Source: Rikenellaceae bacterium (GTDB taxonomy: Bacteria; Bacteroidota; Bacteroidia; Bacteroidales; Rikenellaceae). Taken from it: DNA of 64,000 nucleotides. The stretch is from NCBI GenBank assembly GCA_020860245.1, contig JAJBUQ010000004.1, positions 98,426-162,425 of the forward strand, in the 5' to 3' direction. The position numbers and the translations under genes were made by a program. The notes beneath the pieces were generated by a model. It ran no database searches. It worked only from the letters and a program-made list of their open reading frames with translations, and was not told where the DNA came from. Shown here one piece after another: positions 33,720 through 42,820 of the stretch (position 1 is its first letter; the number at the start of each line of letters is the position of its first letter).

Positions 33720-36700
33720 ATGATGTTTTTTCACAACATAATGACGGTAGCGAAGTATGAGAGTAAAATTTTATACCGCAGCTGGTTCTTCAAAGTCTTC
33801 TCGATTCTTGTATACGCATTTATTTTCTGGATAAATATCTACGACCTGATTTATTGGTACTGGGCGAGTACGGTAAACTACGTCATAGGGGCCAACTGGC
33901 CGTTGAGAAGTCTTATATTCTTGAATATCGGGCAATCCGTCATTGCGATCTTCCTTGCTTCCGAATTCCTCAAGAGGGATAAAAAACTCGACACTTCGGA
34001 GGTCTTCTATGTCCGTCCGCTCAGTAATGCCGAGTACGTAATAGGGAAGGTATGGAGAGACCTGAGAGTATTCTTTCTGCTGAATATTATCATACTGCTG
34101 ATGGTGCTGATAATGAATGTCATAGGTCCGGCAAATATAGATTTCGCGGCCTATGTCTTTTATTTCCTGATGCTCAGCCTGCCGTCCCTGGTATATATCA
34201 TAGGGTTGTCGATATTTTTGATGCTCGTTATCAATAGTCAGGCGGTAACTTTTGTCGTGCTCCTGGGGTATATAGGGGTATCGGCATTTTATCTCGATGA
34301 TAAAGTATTTTTTCTATTCGATTATATGGGGATGAGTATTCCGATGATGAAGTCGGATATAACCGGATATTCGCGGATAATGATGATGGTGAATCAAAGG
34401 CTGATGTATCTTCTCCTGGGTACCGCCCTCACATTCTTCTCTATCACCTTGTTCAAGAGGCTGCCGAATTCTCATCGAAGCGTCAGACCATGGCTGATTG
34501 CCGGAGTACTGATCTTCGCAGGCGCAGTGTATTGCGGTTACAAACATATAGATGGCACCCTTGGCCTTAAAGACCGAAGGGAGTCCTACATAGGACTTAA
34601 TAACCGATATGTACATTTCCCTAAAATAACTCCGGAAAATTATATCATAAATATTGAACAACTTCCGAATTCAATTCGTGCCTCTGTCGAAATTACAGGC
34701 TGGACTAAAAAAGAATCCGATAAATTCGTTTTTGTCCTCAATCCGGGCATGACGATAAATTCTGTGAAAAGCGGAGGCGGAGAACTCCCATTCGAACGGA
34801 TAGAGCATCTGCTGATAGTGGATTTGGGTGAAACGATGCCTTCCGGACACCGTATCGATGTAATTATCGAATATGAGGGCAGAATAGACGAATCGATATG
34901 CTACCTCGACATAAAAGATGAAGAATTCTTCGCTAAAAAATCGGAGAATATATTCAGTATCGATAAAAGATACGCGATCCAGACCCCGAAATATCTTCTG
35001 TTTACTCCTGAGACTTATTGGTATCCGATCCCCGGAACCTCATACAGTACCATAAGTCAGGACTGGCAGGAAGCTCTGTTCTGTAATTTTGAAATGAACG
35101 TCAAACCTCTCGAAGGCTTATTACCTGTCTCTTCCGGGAATATGGAAGTCTCCGACGAAAGGATTTACTCATTTAAACCCGATTTCCCTATGAAATCTGC
35201 TTCCGTAGCAATAGGTAATTACAACAAAATATCTGTGGAAGCCGATAGCGTCGAATATTCCGTTTTATATATAGCTGACCGGGATAATTACTTCGAAGGG
35301 GTCTTCGATTCGATTTTCGACACGATTCCTGTACTCATAAAAGATCAGATGGAGTGGATGAATCGTACGTGGAAACTCGATTATCCGTTTGAACGACTAT
35401 CTATTGTGGAAGTTCCTGCCCATTTTACCAGCTATCCGCGTGCGTGGACTCAGGCTCAGGAAGCTCAACAGCCCGAAATCGTCTTTTTTCCGGAGGCCGG
35501 TTATGAATACTGGAACGGAGATTTTAAAAAAGCTATACAAAATAATCTGAGATGGGCAAAGCAAAACGGTCGTGAAATGACAGAGAAGGATGCTACTGTA
35601 AATGCATTTAGAAGCTTCTTAGGGCGGTTTTCATGGGCGGAATTTGAAGGGATTAGTATGAATAACGACAAGATTTGGCATGTAGTAACCCCTAATCCGT
35701 TATTTCTCTACGCCCAATATTATAATTTCAGTTATAATATATATTCCCGCGACTGGACCTTTGTAAACAGATTAATCGAATCGTATCTCCAGATAGCGGC
35801 GAATGACAATCCATGGGGCAATACATGGATAAGGGAATATTTGGGATTGACCAGCGAGGAACAGGTTAACCATCTGATTCAGAAAAAATCCTTTATCGAA
35901 TTGCTGTCCGACCAGGAACATGTCGATCTGACTAAAGCTCTCATATCACAGAATGTATCCAGATTGTTTGCAGAAGCCGAATTGGAATACGGTGTGGAAG
36001 ATTTCCGCGACTACCTGTTCGAGTTTATCAAGGAGCGTCCGTTCGACAATATAATTTTCGAGGATCTGCTGGATTCCATAACTGCTGTCTCAGGAGTAGA
36101 GTTCGACGCACTGATATCGGATTGGAACAGGCCGTTGAGCCTTCCGAGCTATTACGTCGGAAGACCGATTATAACACAGATAGACCGTATGGGCGAGGAA
36201 TCTTATCAGTGGGAGATGGTAGTATCCAATTTCAGCGATACGGAAGGTATCATACGGATGAATGTCGAGTCCATGAGGACCCAGAGCGGTATGGCCGAAG
36301 ATAATCCGTTACGCTGGAATGTGAGATTGGGGCCTCATGAGACCAAGAGAATAGTCAAACAATGGCCTGAATCTCCGCGAATGATGTACGTCAATACATT
36401 AATGTCCCAAAATATTCCTTCGGTTACACGGTATACCTCTCTCAACGCAAAGGAACCGTACAAGGAGGCCGGAGAATATCGTGTATTCGACAACTTCCTC
36501 GATGTTCCCGGAGAAATAGTAGTCGACAACGAGGATCCGCTGTTGTTCTCTATATCGAAAGGCGCGCCTACGGGATATCTCTCCAAATGGCTCGTTCAGG
36601 ATAAATATGAAGAATTTAAGTATAAGGGCGTTCCTAATTGGAGGGCTCCGGTACAATGGACGTTGTCCGCTAATCCGAATTATTCCGGATATGTTGTAAA

Positions 36701-37061
36701 ATCTGCCTACTCCATAAAAAAAGGCAGCGGTTCACAGTATGCGCAATGGAAGATACCTGTTCCGGAAGAAGGGCAGTATGAACTTTATTACTGGCTAATT
36801 AAACCACAGGAGCTGATGTACGGCCGCAACAGGGCGAATTTCCGGGGTTCGAACCGCAGGAGCAGCGACAGCGAATATTTATTGCTGATTGATTATGACG
36901 GACAGGTGGACGAAGCATATCTGAATGCCAACAGGGCTGATGACGGATGGATATTAATAGGAGTTTACAACTTCCCTGCCGATACCGTTACAGTTAAAAT
37001 AACCGATAAGACCAAACTCAGCAGAATCAATGCAGATGCGGTGAAAATTGTTAGAAGATAA
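33720..37061 (+). CDS. ABC permease with large M1-peptidase-like extracytoplasmic part
   Basis: A 1113-residue protein. The first about 275 residues hold six to seven membrane helices of an ABC-2-type permease. The rest is a long soluble region, likely periplasmic. Part of it (about 540-790; EVPAHFTSYPRAWTQAQEAQQPE) resembles the M1 aminopeptidase fold seen in some Bacteroidota ABC permeases, but no HExxH zinc motif is present, so it is probably not a working peptidase. The C-terminal about 120 residues look like a beta-sandwich. It pairs with the ATPase just upstream. Substrate is unknown. Confidence 0.82.
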   Translation: MMFFHNIMTVAKYESKILYRSWFFKVFSILVYAFIFWINIYDLIYWYWASTVNYVIGANWPLRSLIFLNIGQSVIAIFLASEFLKRDKKLDTSEVFYVRPLSNAEYVIGKVWRDLRVFFLLNIIILLMVLIMNVIGPANIDFAAYVFYFLMLSLPSLVYIIGLSIFLMLVINSQAVTFVVLLGYIGVSAFYLDDKVFFLFDYMGMSIPMMKSDITGYSRIMMMVNQRLMYLLLGTALTFFSITLFKRLPNSHRSVRPWLIAGVLIFAGAVYCGYKHIDGTLGLKDRRESYIGLNNRYVHFPKITPENYIINIEQLPNSIRASVEITGWTKKESDKFVFVLNPGMTINSVKSGGGELPFERIEHLLIVDLGETMPSGHRIDVIIEYEGRIDESICYLDIKDEEFFAKKSENIFSIDKRYAIQTPKYLLFTPETYWYPIPGTSYSTISQDWQEALFCNFEMNVKPLEGLLPVSSGNMEVSDERIYSFKPDFPMKSASVAIGNYNKISVEADSVEYSVLYIADRDNYFEGVFDSIFDTIPVLIKDQMEWMNRTWKLDYPFERLSIVEVPAHFTSYPRAWTQAQEAQQPEIVFFPEAGYEYWNGDFKKAIQNNLRWAKQNGREMTEKDATVNAFRSFLGRFSWAEFEGISMNNDKIWHVVTPNPLFLYAQYYNFSYNIYSRDWTFVNRLIESYLQIAANDNPWGNTWIREYLGLTSEEQVNHLIQKKSFIELLSDQEHVDLTKALISQNVSRLFAEAELEYGVEDFRDYLFEFIKERPFDNIIFEDLLDSITAVSGVEFDALISDWNRPLSLPSYYVGRPIITQIDRMGEESYQWEMVVSNFSDTEGIIRMNVESMRTQSGMAEDNPLRWNVRLGPHETKRIVKQWPESPRMMYVNTLMSQNIPSVTRYTSLNAKEPYKEAGEYRVFDNFLDVPGEIVVDNEDPLLFSISKGAPTGYLSKWLVQDKYEEFKYKGVPNWRAPVQWTLSANPNYSGYVVKSAYSIKKGSGSQYAQWKIPVPEEGQYELYYWLIKPQELMYGRNRANFRGSNRRSSDSEYLLLIDYDGQVDEAYLNANRADDGWILIGVYNFPADTVTVKITDKTKLSRINADAVKIVRR

Positions 37062-37082
37062 ATTAAAGAAAACCCAAATAAT

Positions 37083-38597
37083 ATGTACAGAAAGGTAAAA
37101 GTAGTCAGGATATTTGTTCTCTTCGCCGTTGCTATATTCTCCGTTACTGCATCAGGACAGACTATACTGACCATTGACAGGGCGCTGGATATAGCCACCG
37201 AAATAAGCCCTGACTTACAGGTTGCATTCCTTAATAAGGAACGTTACGAACAGAATCTTATCGCACAGCAGGCTTCGCTGAAATCGCAGTTCTCGCTGGA
37301 CCTGAATCCTGTCCATTACTCCAAGAACAGGCAGTTCGACAACCGTCTGTCGCAGTGGTATACAAATGAATCGCTGCAGACTTCCGGTACGTTCCGTGTG
37401 ACGCAGCCTATTCTGTGGACCGATGGAGCTCTGTCGCTGGTAAACACCTTCGGATGGCAGGATAATAAGTCGCAGATCAGCGGAAGCGAGAGGAACAGCA
37501 ACCGTGCGTTCACGAACGACCTTTATTTACAGTTATCCCAACCTATATTCACGTACAATACCACTAAAGTCGCCCTGAGAGAGATACAGCTCGATTACGA
37601 AAATTCACTGATAAATTACGCTATCCAGAGAATGAATATGGAGGTGCGTATCACGAACCAGTTCTATGCTGTCTTCATGGCTCAGGAGAGACTCACTATC
37701 AGCCGGACCGAGCTCGCGAATGCAGAAGAAAATTACCAAATTATAAAAAACAAAGTGGAAGTAGACCTTCTCCCACGGTCCGAACTGTTTCAGGCGGAAC
37801 TCAACCTTGCAAACTCACGCTCTACCCTCGAAGACCGGATCGTCTCTCTGGAGAATGCGAAGGAGCAGTTGAAGCAGCTCATCAGTATGCCCCTCGGCGA
37901 AGATATCCTCGTTATGGCCGAAATATCTTTCGACCCCGTCGATTTAGATCTCGAAGAGGCTATCGAACATGGCTTCCGCACCCGTTTGGAATTACGCCAA
38001 AGGGAGATCGATACGGAACGTCTCGACTACGATATGATCCGCACCAAAGCCCTTAACGAATTTAAAGGCGATGTAAACCTGTCCATCGGACTTATAGGCG
38101 ACAACAAAAACCTGTCAAACATATACGCTAACCCCACTCAGAATCCGCGTGTGGCAGTCAGCTTCAGCGTCCCTATTTTCGACTGGGGAGAAAAAAGAGC
38201 GAGGATCAAAGCGCAGCAGATAAACCGGCAGATTAATAGTATCAACGCCGCAGAGGAACGGAAGGAAATAGAACTCGATATACGCCAGACATACAGGAAT
38301 ATCCAGAACAACCTCAATCAGGTGAACCTTGCCGAACAGCGCGTCCTGAATGCCCAGAGGACCTACGATCTCAATACGGAGAGATACCGTAACGGGGAAA
38401 TCACGGGGTTGGAAATGAGTCAGTTCGAAGCGCAGTTGTCGGATACGAAAGTTTCCCGTCTGGAGACCCTGATAAACTACAAAACGGAACTTCTATATAT
38501 GAAGATAATCTCCTTGTACGACTTCGAAAAGAGGGTGTCTGTCGTTCCCGATCTTACGGAACTCGAAACTAACAGAAGAATAAGAAATAAAAGATAA
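37083..38597 (+). CDS. TolC-family outer-membrane efflux protein
   Basis: A 504-residue protein with a signal peptide (about 1-24, ending ASGQ) and the long helical repeats and short barrel strands of TolC-type channels. Typical TolC/OEP segments include AEENYQIIKNKVEVDLLPRS and the mirrored copy AQRTYDLNTERYRNGEIT near residue 420. It provides the outer-membrane exit duct for the adaptor and pumps encoded next. It begins 21 nt after the ABC permease, tying the ABC and RND parts together. Confidence 0.92.
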   Translation: MYRKVKVVRIFVLFAVAIFSVTASGQTILTIDRALDIATEISPDLQVAFLNKERYEQNLIAQQASLKSQFSLDLNPVHYSKNRQFDNRLSQWYTNESLQTSGTFRVTQPILWTDGALSLVNTFGWQDNKSQISGSERNSNRAFTNDLYLQLSQPIFTYNTTKVALREIQLDYENSLINYAIQRMNMEVRITNQFYAVFMAQERLTISRTELANAEENYQIIKNKVEVDLLPRSELFQAELNLANSRSTLEDRIVSLENAKEQLKQLISMPLGEDILVMAEISFDPVDLDLEEAIEHGFRTRLELRQREIDTERLDYDMIRTKALNEFKGDVNLSIGLIGDNKNLSNIYANPTQNPRVAVSFSVPIFDWGEKRARIKAQQINRQINSINAAEERKEIELDIRQTYRNIQNNLNQVNLAEQRVLNAQRTYDLNTERYRNGEITGLEMSQFEAQLSDTKVSRLETLINYKTELLYMKIISLYDFEKRVSVVPDLTELETNRRIRNKR

Positions 38598-38603
38598 ATA
38601 ATT

Positions 38604-39674
38604 ATGAGAAGATGTTGTAAAGCCCTCGCATTACTGTTATCCGTGGGAATCGTTTGGAGTTGTAGCCGTAATCCGGAAACCGACAGATCGGAGATCGCAT
38701 CGCCGGTATCTGTGGCGGAGATCAAACCGGCCGCTATCAGTAAAATAATAAATACGTCCGGAACCGCAAGGGCGAACAATGAAGTCGAATTATTCTCGCG
38801 TATGGCGGGGAATTACCAACTTCAGAGAAATCCTGCGACAGGCGCTCCCTATAAATTGGGCGATAAGGTCGCTTCGGGACAGACGATAATAAAACTCGAA
38901 GACAAAGAGTATGAAAACAATATAGCCATAGACACAAGAAGGCTCAATCTCGATCTTGCGATGCAGGAAGAGATCAGTACCAAAAGTCTGTATGACAAAG
39001 GAGGTGTCACTCAGACCGACATTAAAAATGCTGAAATAAAAGTAATCAACGCAAAATACGAATATGAGAACGGAGAGTTGTCGCTGGACAATATGAAGAT
39101 CGTCGCTCCGTTCGGAGGAACGATAGTCAATCTTCCGCACTTCACTCAGAATACCCGTGTAGAGCAGGGAGAATCCATGATATCTATAATGGATTACTCT
39201 AAAATGTATATGGAAATAAATCTTCCGGAGAGCGCGATAAGCGATGTGAAAGTCGGACAGCAAGTGGCTATTACCCATTACACCATGCCTTACGATACAC
39301 TGTCCGGAACTATTGCCGAACTCTCTCCTGCGATAAGCACCGAGACCCGTACTTTTAAAGGTAAAATTTCGATAGATAACGGAGGTCTCAAGATTCGTCC
39401 GGGAATGTTCGTCAAAGCAGATGTCATAGTGGATTATGTGGAGAATACTATTGTGGTTCCGAAAAGCGCGGTGGTATCGAACCGCAACGAAAAATATGTC
39501 TACATCGTAGAACGGAATACCGCACTCAGGCGTAATATCAATACCGGCATTGAGGATGAGGACAATATTCAAGTCACTTCAGGTCTGAAGATGGGTGACA
39601 ATCTCGTTACCAAAGGGCAGGAGACTCTCCGGGATAATTCTAAGGTAAAAATACAGAATCAGATTGAAAATTAG
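38604..39674 (+). CDS. RND efflux periplasmic adaptor (membrane-fusion lipoprotein)
   Basis: A 356-residue HlyD/AcrA-like adaptor anchored as a lipoprotein (VWSC, Cys20). The lipoyl halves lie at about 50-80 and 155-190 (KIVAPFGGTIVNL), with a short coiled coil between them, then beta-barrel and membrane-proximal domains (GLKIRPGMFVKADV). It would bridge TolC and the RND pumps. It starts 6 nt after the TolC gene. Confidence 0.93.
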   Translation: MRRCCKALALLLSVGIVWSCSRNPETDRSEIASPVSVAEIKPAAISKIINTSGTARANNEVELFSRMAGNYQLQRNPATGAPYKLGDKVASGQTIIKLEDKEYENNIAIDTRRLNLDLAMQEEISTKSLYDKGGVTQTDIKNAEIKVINAKYEYENGELSLDNMKIVAPFGGTIVNLPHFTQNTRVEQGESMISIMDYSKMYMEINLPESAISDVKVGQQVAITHYTMPYDTLSGTIAELSPAISTETRTFKGKISIDNGGLKIRPGMFVKADVIVDYVENTIVVPKSAVVSNRNEKYVYIVERNTALRRNINTGIEDEDNIQVTSGLKMGDNLVTKGQETLRDNSKVKIQNQIEN

Positions 39675-39706
39675 TAGGCAGCCCTCAACATATAAAGAGG
39701 TTATAT

Positions 39707-42700
39707 ATGAATAAATTGATAAAATACGCAGTAAATTATCCGGTTACCATCCTGATGGTCGTGTTGGGTATTCTGCTTCTCGGTAAGATATCCTACGATC
39801 AACTGAGCGTCGACCTTCTGCCGGATCTTAATAACCCGCGGTTGTTTATCGAGATCAAAGCAGGGGAAAGACCGCCGGAAGAGATTGAAAAACAGTATGT
39901 ACAGGATATAGAATCCAGGGCAATACGCCAGAGGGACGTTATTTCGGTATCTTCCGTTATAAAAGTCGGTTCTGCACGCGTTACGGTGGAATATGTCTGG
40001 AATAAGGATATGGATGAGGCGTTTCTCGACCTGCAAAAGGAGATCAACTCTTACAATCAGGTCGAGGAGATTACGGAACTTCGCATAACCCAACACGACC
40101 CAAATACCGATCCCGTCATACTCGTAGGATTATCCCATGAGTATATTACCGACATGGCTGAACTTAGAAAAGTCGCCGATACTTACATCAAGAACGAACT
40201 TACGAGATTGGAGGGGATTGCCGACGTAACGCTGTCGGGAGATGAAGTCAGCCAATTGGTTATCGAGACCGATAACTATAAACTCGCTGCATTCGGACTC
40301 TCTATCGACGATATTTCTTCGCGAATACAGGAAAATAATCAAGCCATATCCGGAGGTAAAGTTACCGAACTCGGTCTCCAGTATATTGTTAAAAGCAAGA
40401 ACCTTATCAATGACGAAGCGGACTTCGAACAGCTGATAGTCGGATATAGGGAGCCTGACGGTACGGGTGTCTCCTCTTCGCTTCAGGGTGACAAGGCGCC
40501 GATCTATCTCGGAGAGATTGCGGCCATAAGGTTCGAAAATGCCGAACCGGAAAATATCGTACGCATCAACGGTAAGAGAAGTATCGGTATGTCCGTTTAT
40601 AAGGAGATGCGTTACAATACGGTTAAGGCAGTAAGGAACGTGACCGAGGAACTCGCGGCGATTGAGAGGTTCCTGCCCGGCTACCGATTTGACATAATAA
40701 CCAATCAGGGAACATTTATCCAAACAGCTATTAATGAGGTTGCGGATAGCGCCGTGATGGGGATAGTCCTTGCCGTGATCGTGCTCTTTATTTATCTCAG
40801 AAGGGTAGGGACGACTCTGATTGTCAGCATTGCGATCCCGGTATCCATAGTCGCAACGTTCAACTTAATGTATTTTAACGGATTGACGTTAAATATCATG
40901 ACTCTCGGAGGGATTGCCTTGGGTGCCGGTATGCTCATAGATAACGCTATCGTGGTTATCGAGAACATATTCCGCAACAAGGAGAAGGGTATGAGTGTCA
41001 GGGATGCCGCTATTATCGGAGCTTCCGAGGTAGCAGGAGCCGTGACCGCATCTACTTTGACCACTATCGTGATATTCCTTCCGATCGTGTATCTCCATGG
41101 AGCTACCGGCGAGATGTTCAAGGATCAGGCCTGGACCGTCTCGTTCTCTCTTCTATCCTCATTATTTGTCGCCATTCTCGTTATACCGATGCTGTACAAC
41201 TACTTCTTCGGTAAAAAAAGAGAGCTTAAACCGGTAAAAGCGATTGAAATAAAAGGATACGGCAGCTTCCTTAGGAAGATCATCAAAGCGAGATGGCTGG
41301 TTATTGCGCTGTCCCTTATTCTCATTGGATTCACTGTTTTGATAATGCCGTTTATAGGAACAGAGTTCATGCCGAGAACCGAAGGGCATATTTTTACTGT
41401 GAACGTTAAAATGCCGGAAGGTACGCGTCTGGAGAAAACCGACGCTACGGTGCGAAGCCTCGAAGATCTTATACATTCGTTGGTACAGGATACTGCGGCT
41501 ATCATTTACAGTCATATCGGACCGGGAAGCGATTCTTCGGACGATATATTCGATGGGGAGAACACGGCGATGATGAAGGTTATCCTTACCTCTGCGTCGC
41601 GCGATCAGGATGCCGTTATCGCGGATCTTCTCTATAATACAGAAGGTATCGAGGGGCTGGAACTTACGATTGAGAACGACGACAACTCGATGTCCGCTCT
41701 CCTGGGCAGCGAAGGCGCGCCGGTCGTGGTAGAGATAAAGGGAGAGGAATTGGATGAGATCGCAGTTATAACGCAGCAGGTCTATGACCGTATGGAAGAA
41801 ATTCCGGAATTGTTCAATGTGAATTCTTCAGTTGAGAACGGTGCTCCGGAAATGACCATAACCATCGACCGCAACCTTGCAAGTATGTACGATCTCGGAG
41901 TCGCTGCCGTGATTAGCCAGATAGGCCAGCAATTGAGCGGCAACACGGTAGGGCAGGTGGATTACAGAGGCGAAATGAGGGATATCATAATAAAGGTTCC
42001 GGAGGTCAGCCTCTATGATCTTGGCTCTGTTGTGATTAAAAGCGGAGACCAGCAGTTCATGCTTCAGGAGATAGCGTCGATCGAGCAAACCACTGCCCCT
42101 AAAGAGATATTCCGCAGAAACCAGTCCAGAATAGGACGCGTGATGTCCAATATCAATACAGGCTATTCTCTCGACAAAGTCGCCGAGGCGATCAGGGAGA
42201 GTGTCGCTGACATCGAACTTCCTACGAATTACTCGATAACCGTGACAGGGGAAGAAGAGAAACGCGCGGAATCAATGGACAGCCTTATGTTCGCCCTTAT
42301 GCTCTCGGTGATTCTGGTATATATGGTTCTCGCCTCTCAATTCGAGTCGCTTCTGCATCCGTTTACGATCCTTCTAACCATTCCGCTTGCCGTTGTGGGA
42401 GCAATACTGCTCTTCTGGATAACGGGGACGACTATAAACATAATGGGAGTAATAGGTATCGTCATGCTCGTGGGTATAGCAGTAAACAATTCGATAATTT
42501 TGGTGGACCGCATCAACCAGCTCAAGGAACACACGGACAACCTTACCGATGCAATAGTTCAGGCAGGGCAGCAGCGTATCCGTCCGATAATTATGACCAG
42601 TTTGACCACGATCCTCGCATTGCTGCCTATGTCGCTGAACATAGGAGAAGGGGGATCTCTGCGCTCACCTATGGCAATTGCGGTTATCGGAGGCCTTATA

Positions 42701-42811
42701 ACCTCTACGATACTGAGTCTTATAGTCATTCCGTGCGTATATTACCTTTTAGAGACGTTGAAAAACTCCATCGTAAACAGAAAGGGAGTCAATAAGTCAC
42801 ATAATGCTTAA
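39707..42811 (+). CDS. RND efflux pump permease
   Basis: A 1034-residue proton-driven exporter of the AcrB/MdtB type: 12 membrane helices and two large periplasmic loops. In helix 4 the AcrB Asp407-Asp408 pair reads Asp412-Asn413 (GMLIDNAIVV). In helix 10 the AcrB Lys940 position is asparagine (VNNSIILVD, Asn927-Asn928). This Asp-Asn/Asn pattern occurs in other RND groups but departs from the E. coli proton relay. It is followed by a second pump gene after 9 nt, so the pair may form a mixed trimer like MdtBC. Confidence 0.93.
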   Translation: MNKLIKYAVNYPVTILMVVLGILLLGKISYDQLSVDLLPDLNNPRLFIEIKAGERPPEEIEKQYVQDIESRAIRQRDVISVSSVIKVGSARVTVEYVWNKDMDEAFLDLQKEINSYNQVEEITELRITQHDPNTDPVILVGLSHEYITDMAELRKVADTYIKNELTRLEGIADVTLSGDEVSQLVIETDNYKLAAFGLSIDDISSRIQENNQAISGGKVTELGLQYIVKSKNLINDEADFEQLIVGYREPDGTGVSSSLQGDKAPIYLGEIAAIRFENAEPENIVRINGKRSIGMSVYKEMRYNTVKAVRNVTEELAAIERFLPGYRFDIITNQGTFIQTAINEVADSAVMGIVLAVIVLFIYLRRVGTTLIVSIAIPVSIVATFNLMYFNGLTLNIMTLGGIALGAGMLIDNAIVVIENIFRNKEKGMSVRDAAIIGASEVAGAVTASTLTTIVIFLPIVYLHGATGEMFKDQAWTVSFSLLSSLFVAILVIPMLYNYFFGKKRELKPVKAIEIKGYGSFLRKIIKARWLVIALSLILIGFTVLIMPFIGTEFMPRTEGHIFTVNVKMPEGTRLEKTDATVRSLEDLIHSLVQDTAAIIYSHIGPGSDSSDDIFDGENTAMMKVILTSASRDQDAVIADLLYNTEGIEGLELTIENDDNSMSALLGSEGAPVVVEIKGEELDEIAVITQQVYDRMEEIPELFNVNSSVENGAPEMTITIDRNLASMYDLGVAAVISQIGQQLSGNTVGQVDYRGEMRDIIIKVPEVSLYDLGSVVIKSGDQQFMLQEIASIEQTTAPKEIFRRNQSRIGRVMSNINTGYSLDKVAEAIRESVADIELPTNYSITVTGEEEKRAESMDSLMFALMLSVILVYMVLASQFESLLHPFTILLTIPLAVVGAILLFWITGTTINIMGVIGIVMLVGIAVNNSIILVDRINQLKEHTDNLTDAIVQAGQQRIRPIIMTSLTTILALLPMSLNIGEGGSLRSPMAIAVIGGLITSTILSLIVIPCVYYLLETLKNSIVNRKGVNKSHNA

Positions 42812-42820
42812 ACCGGAGCG

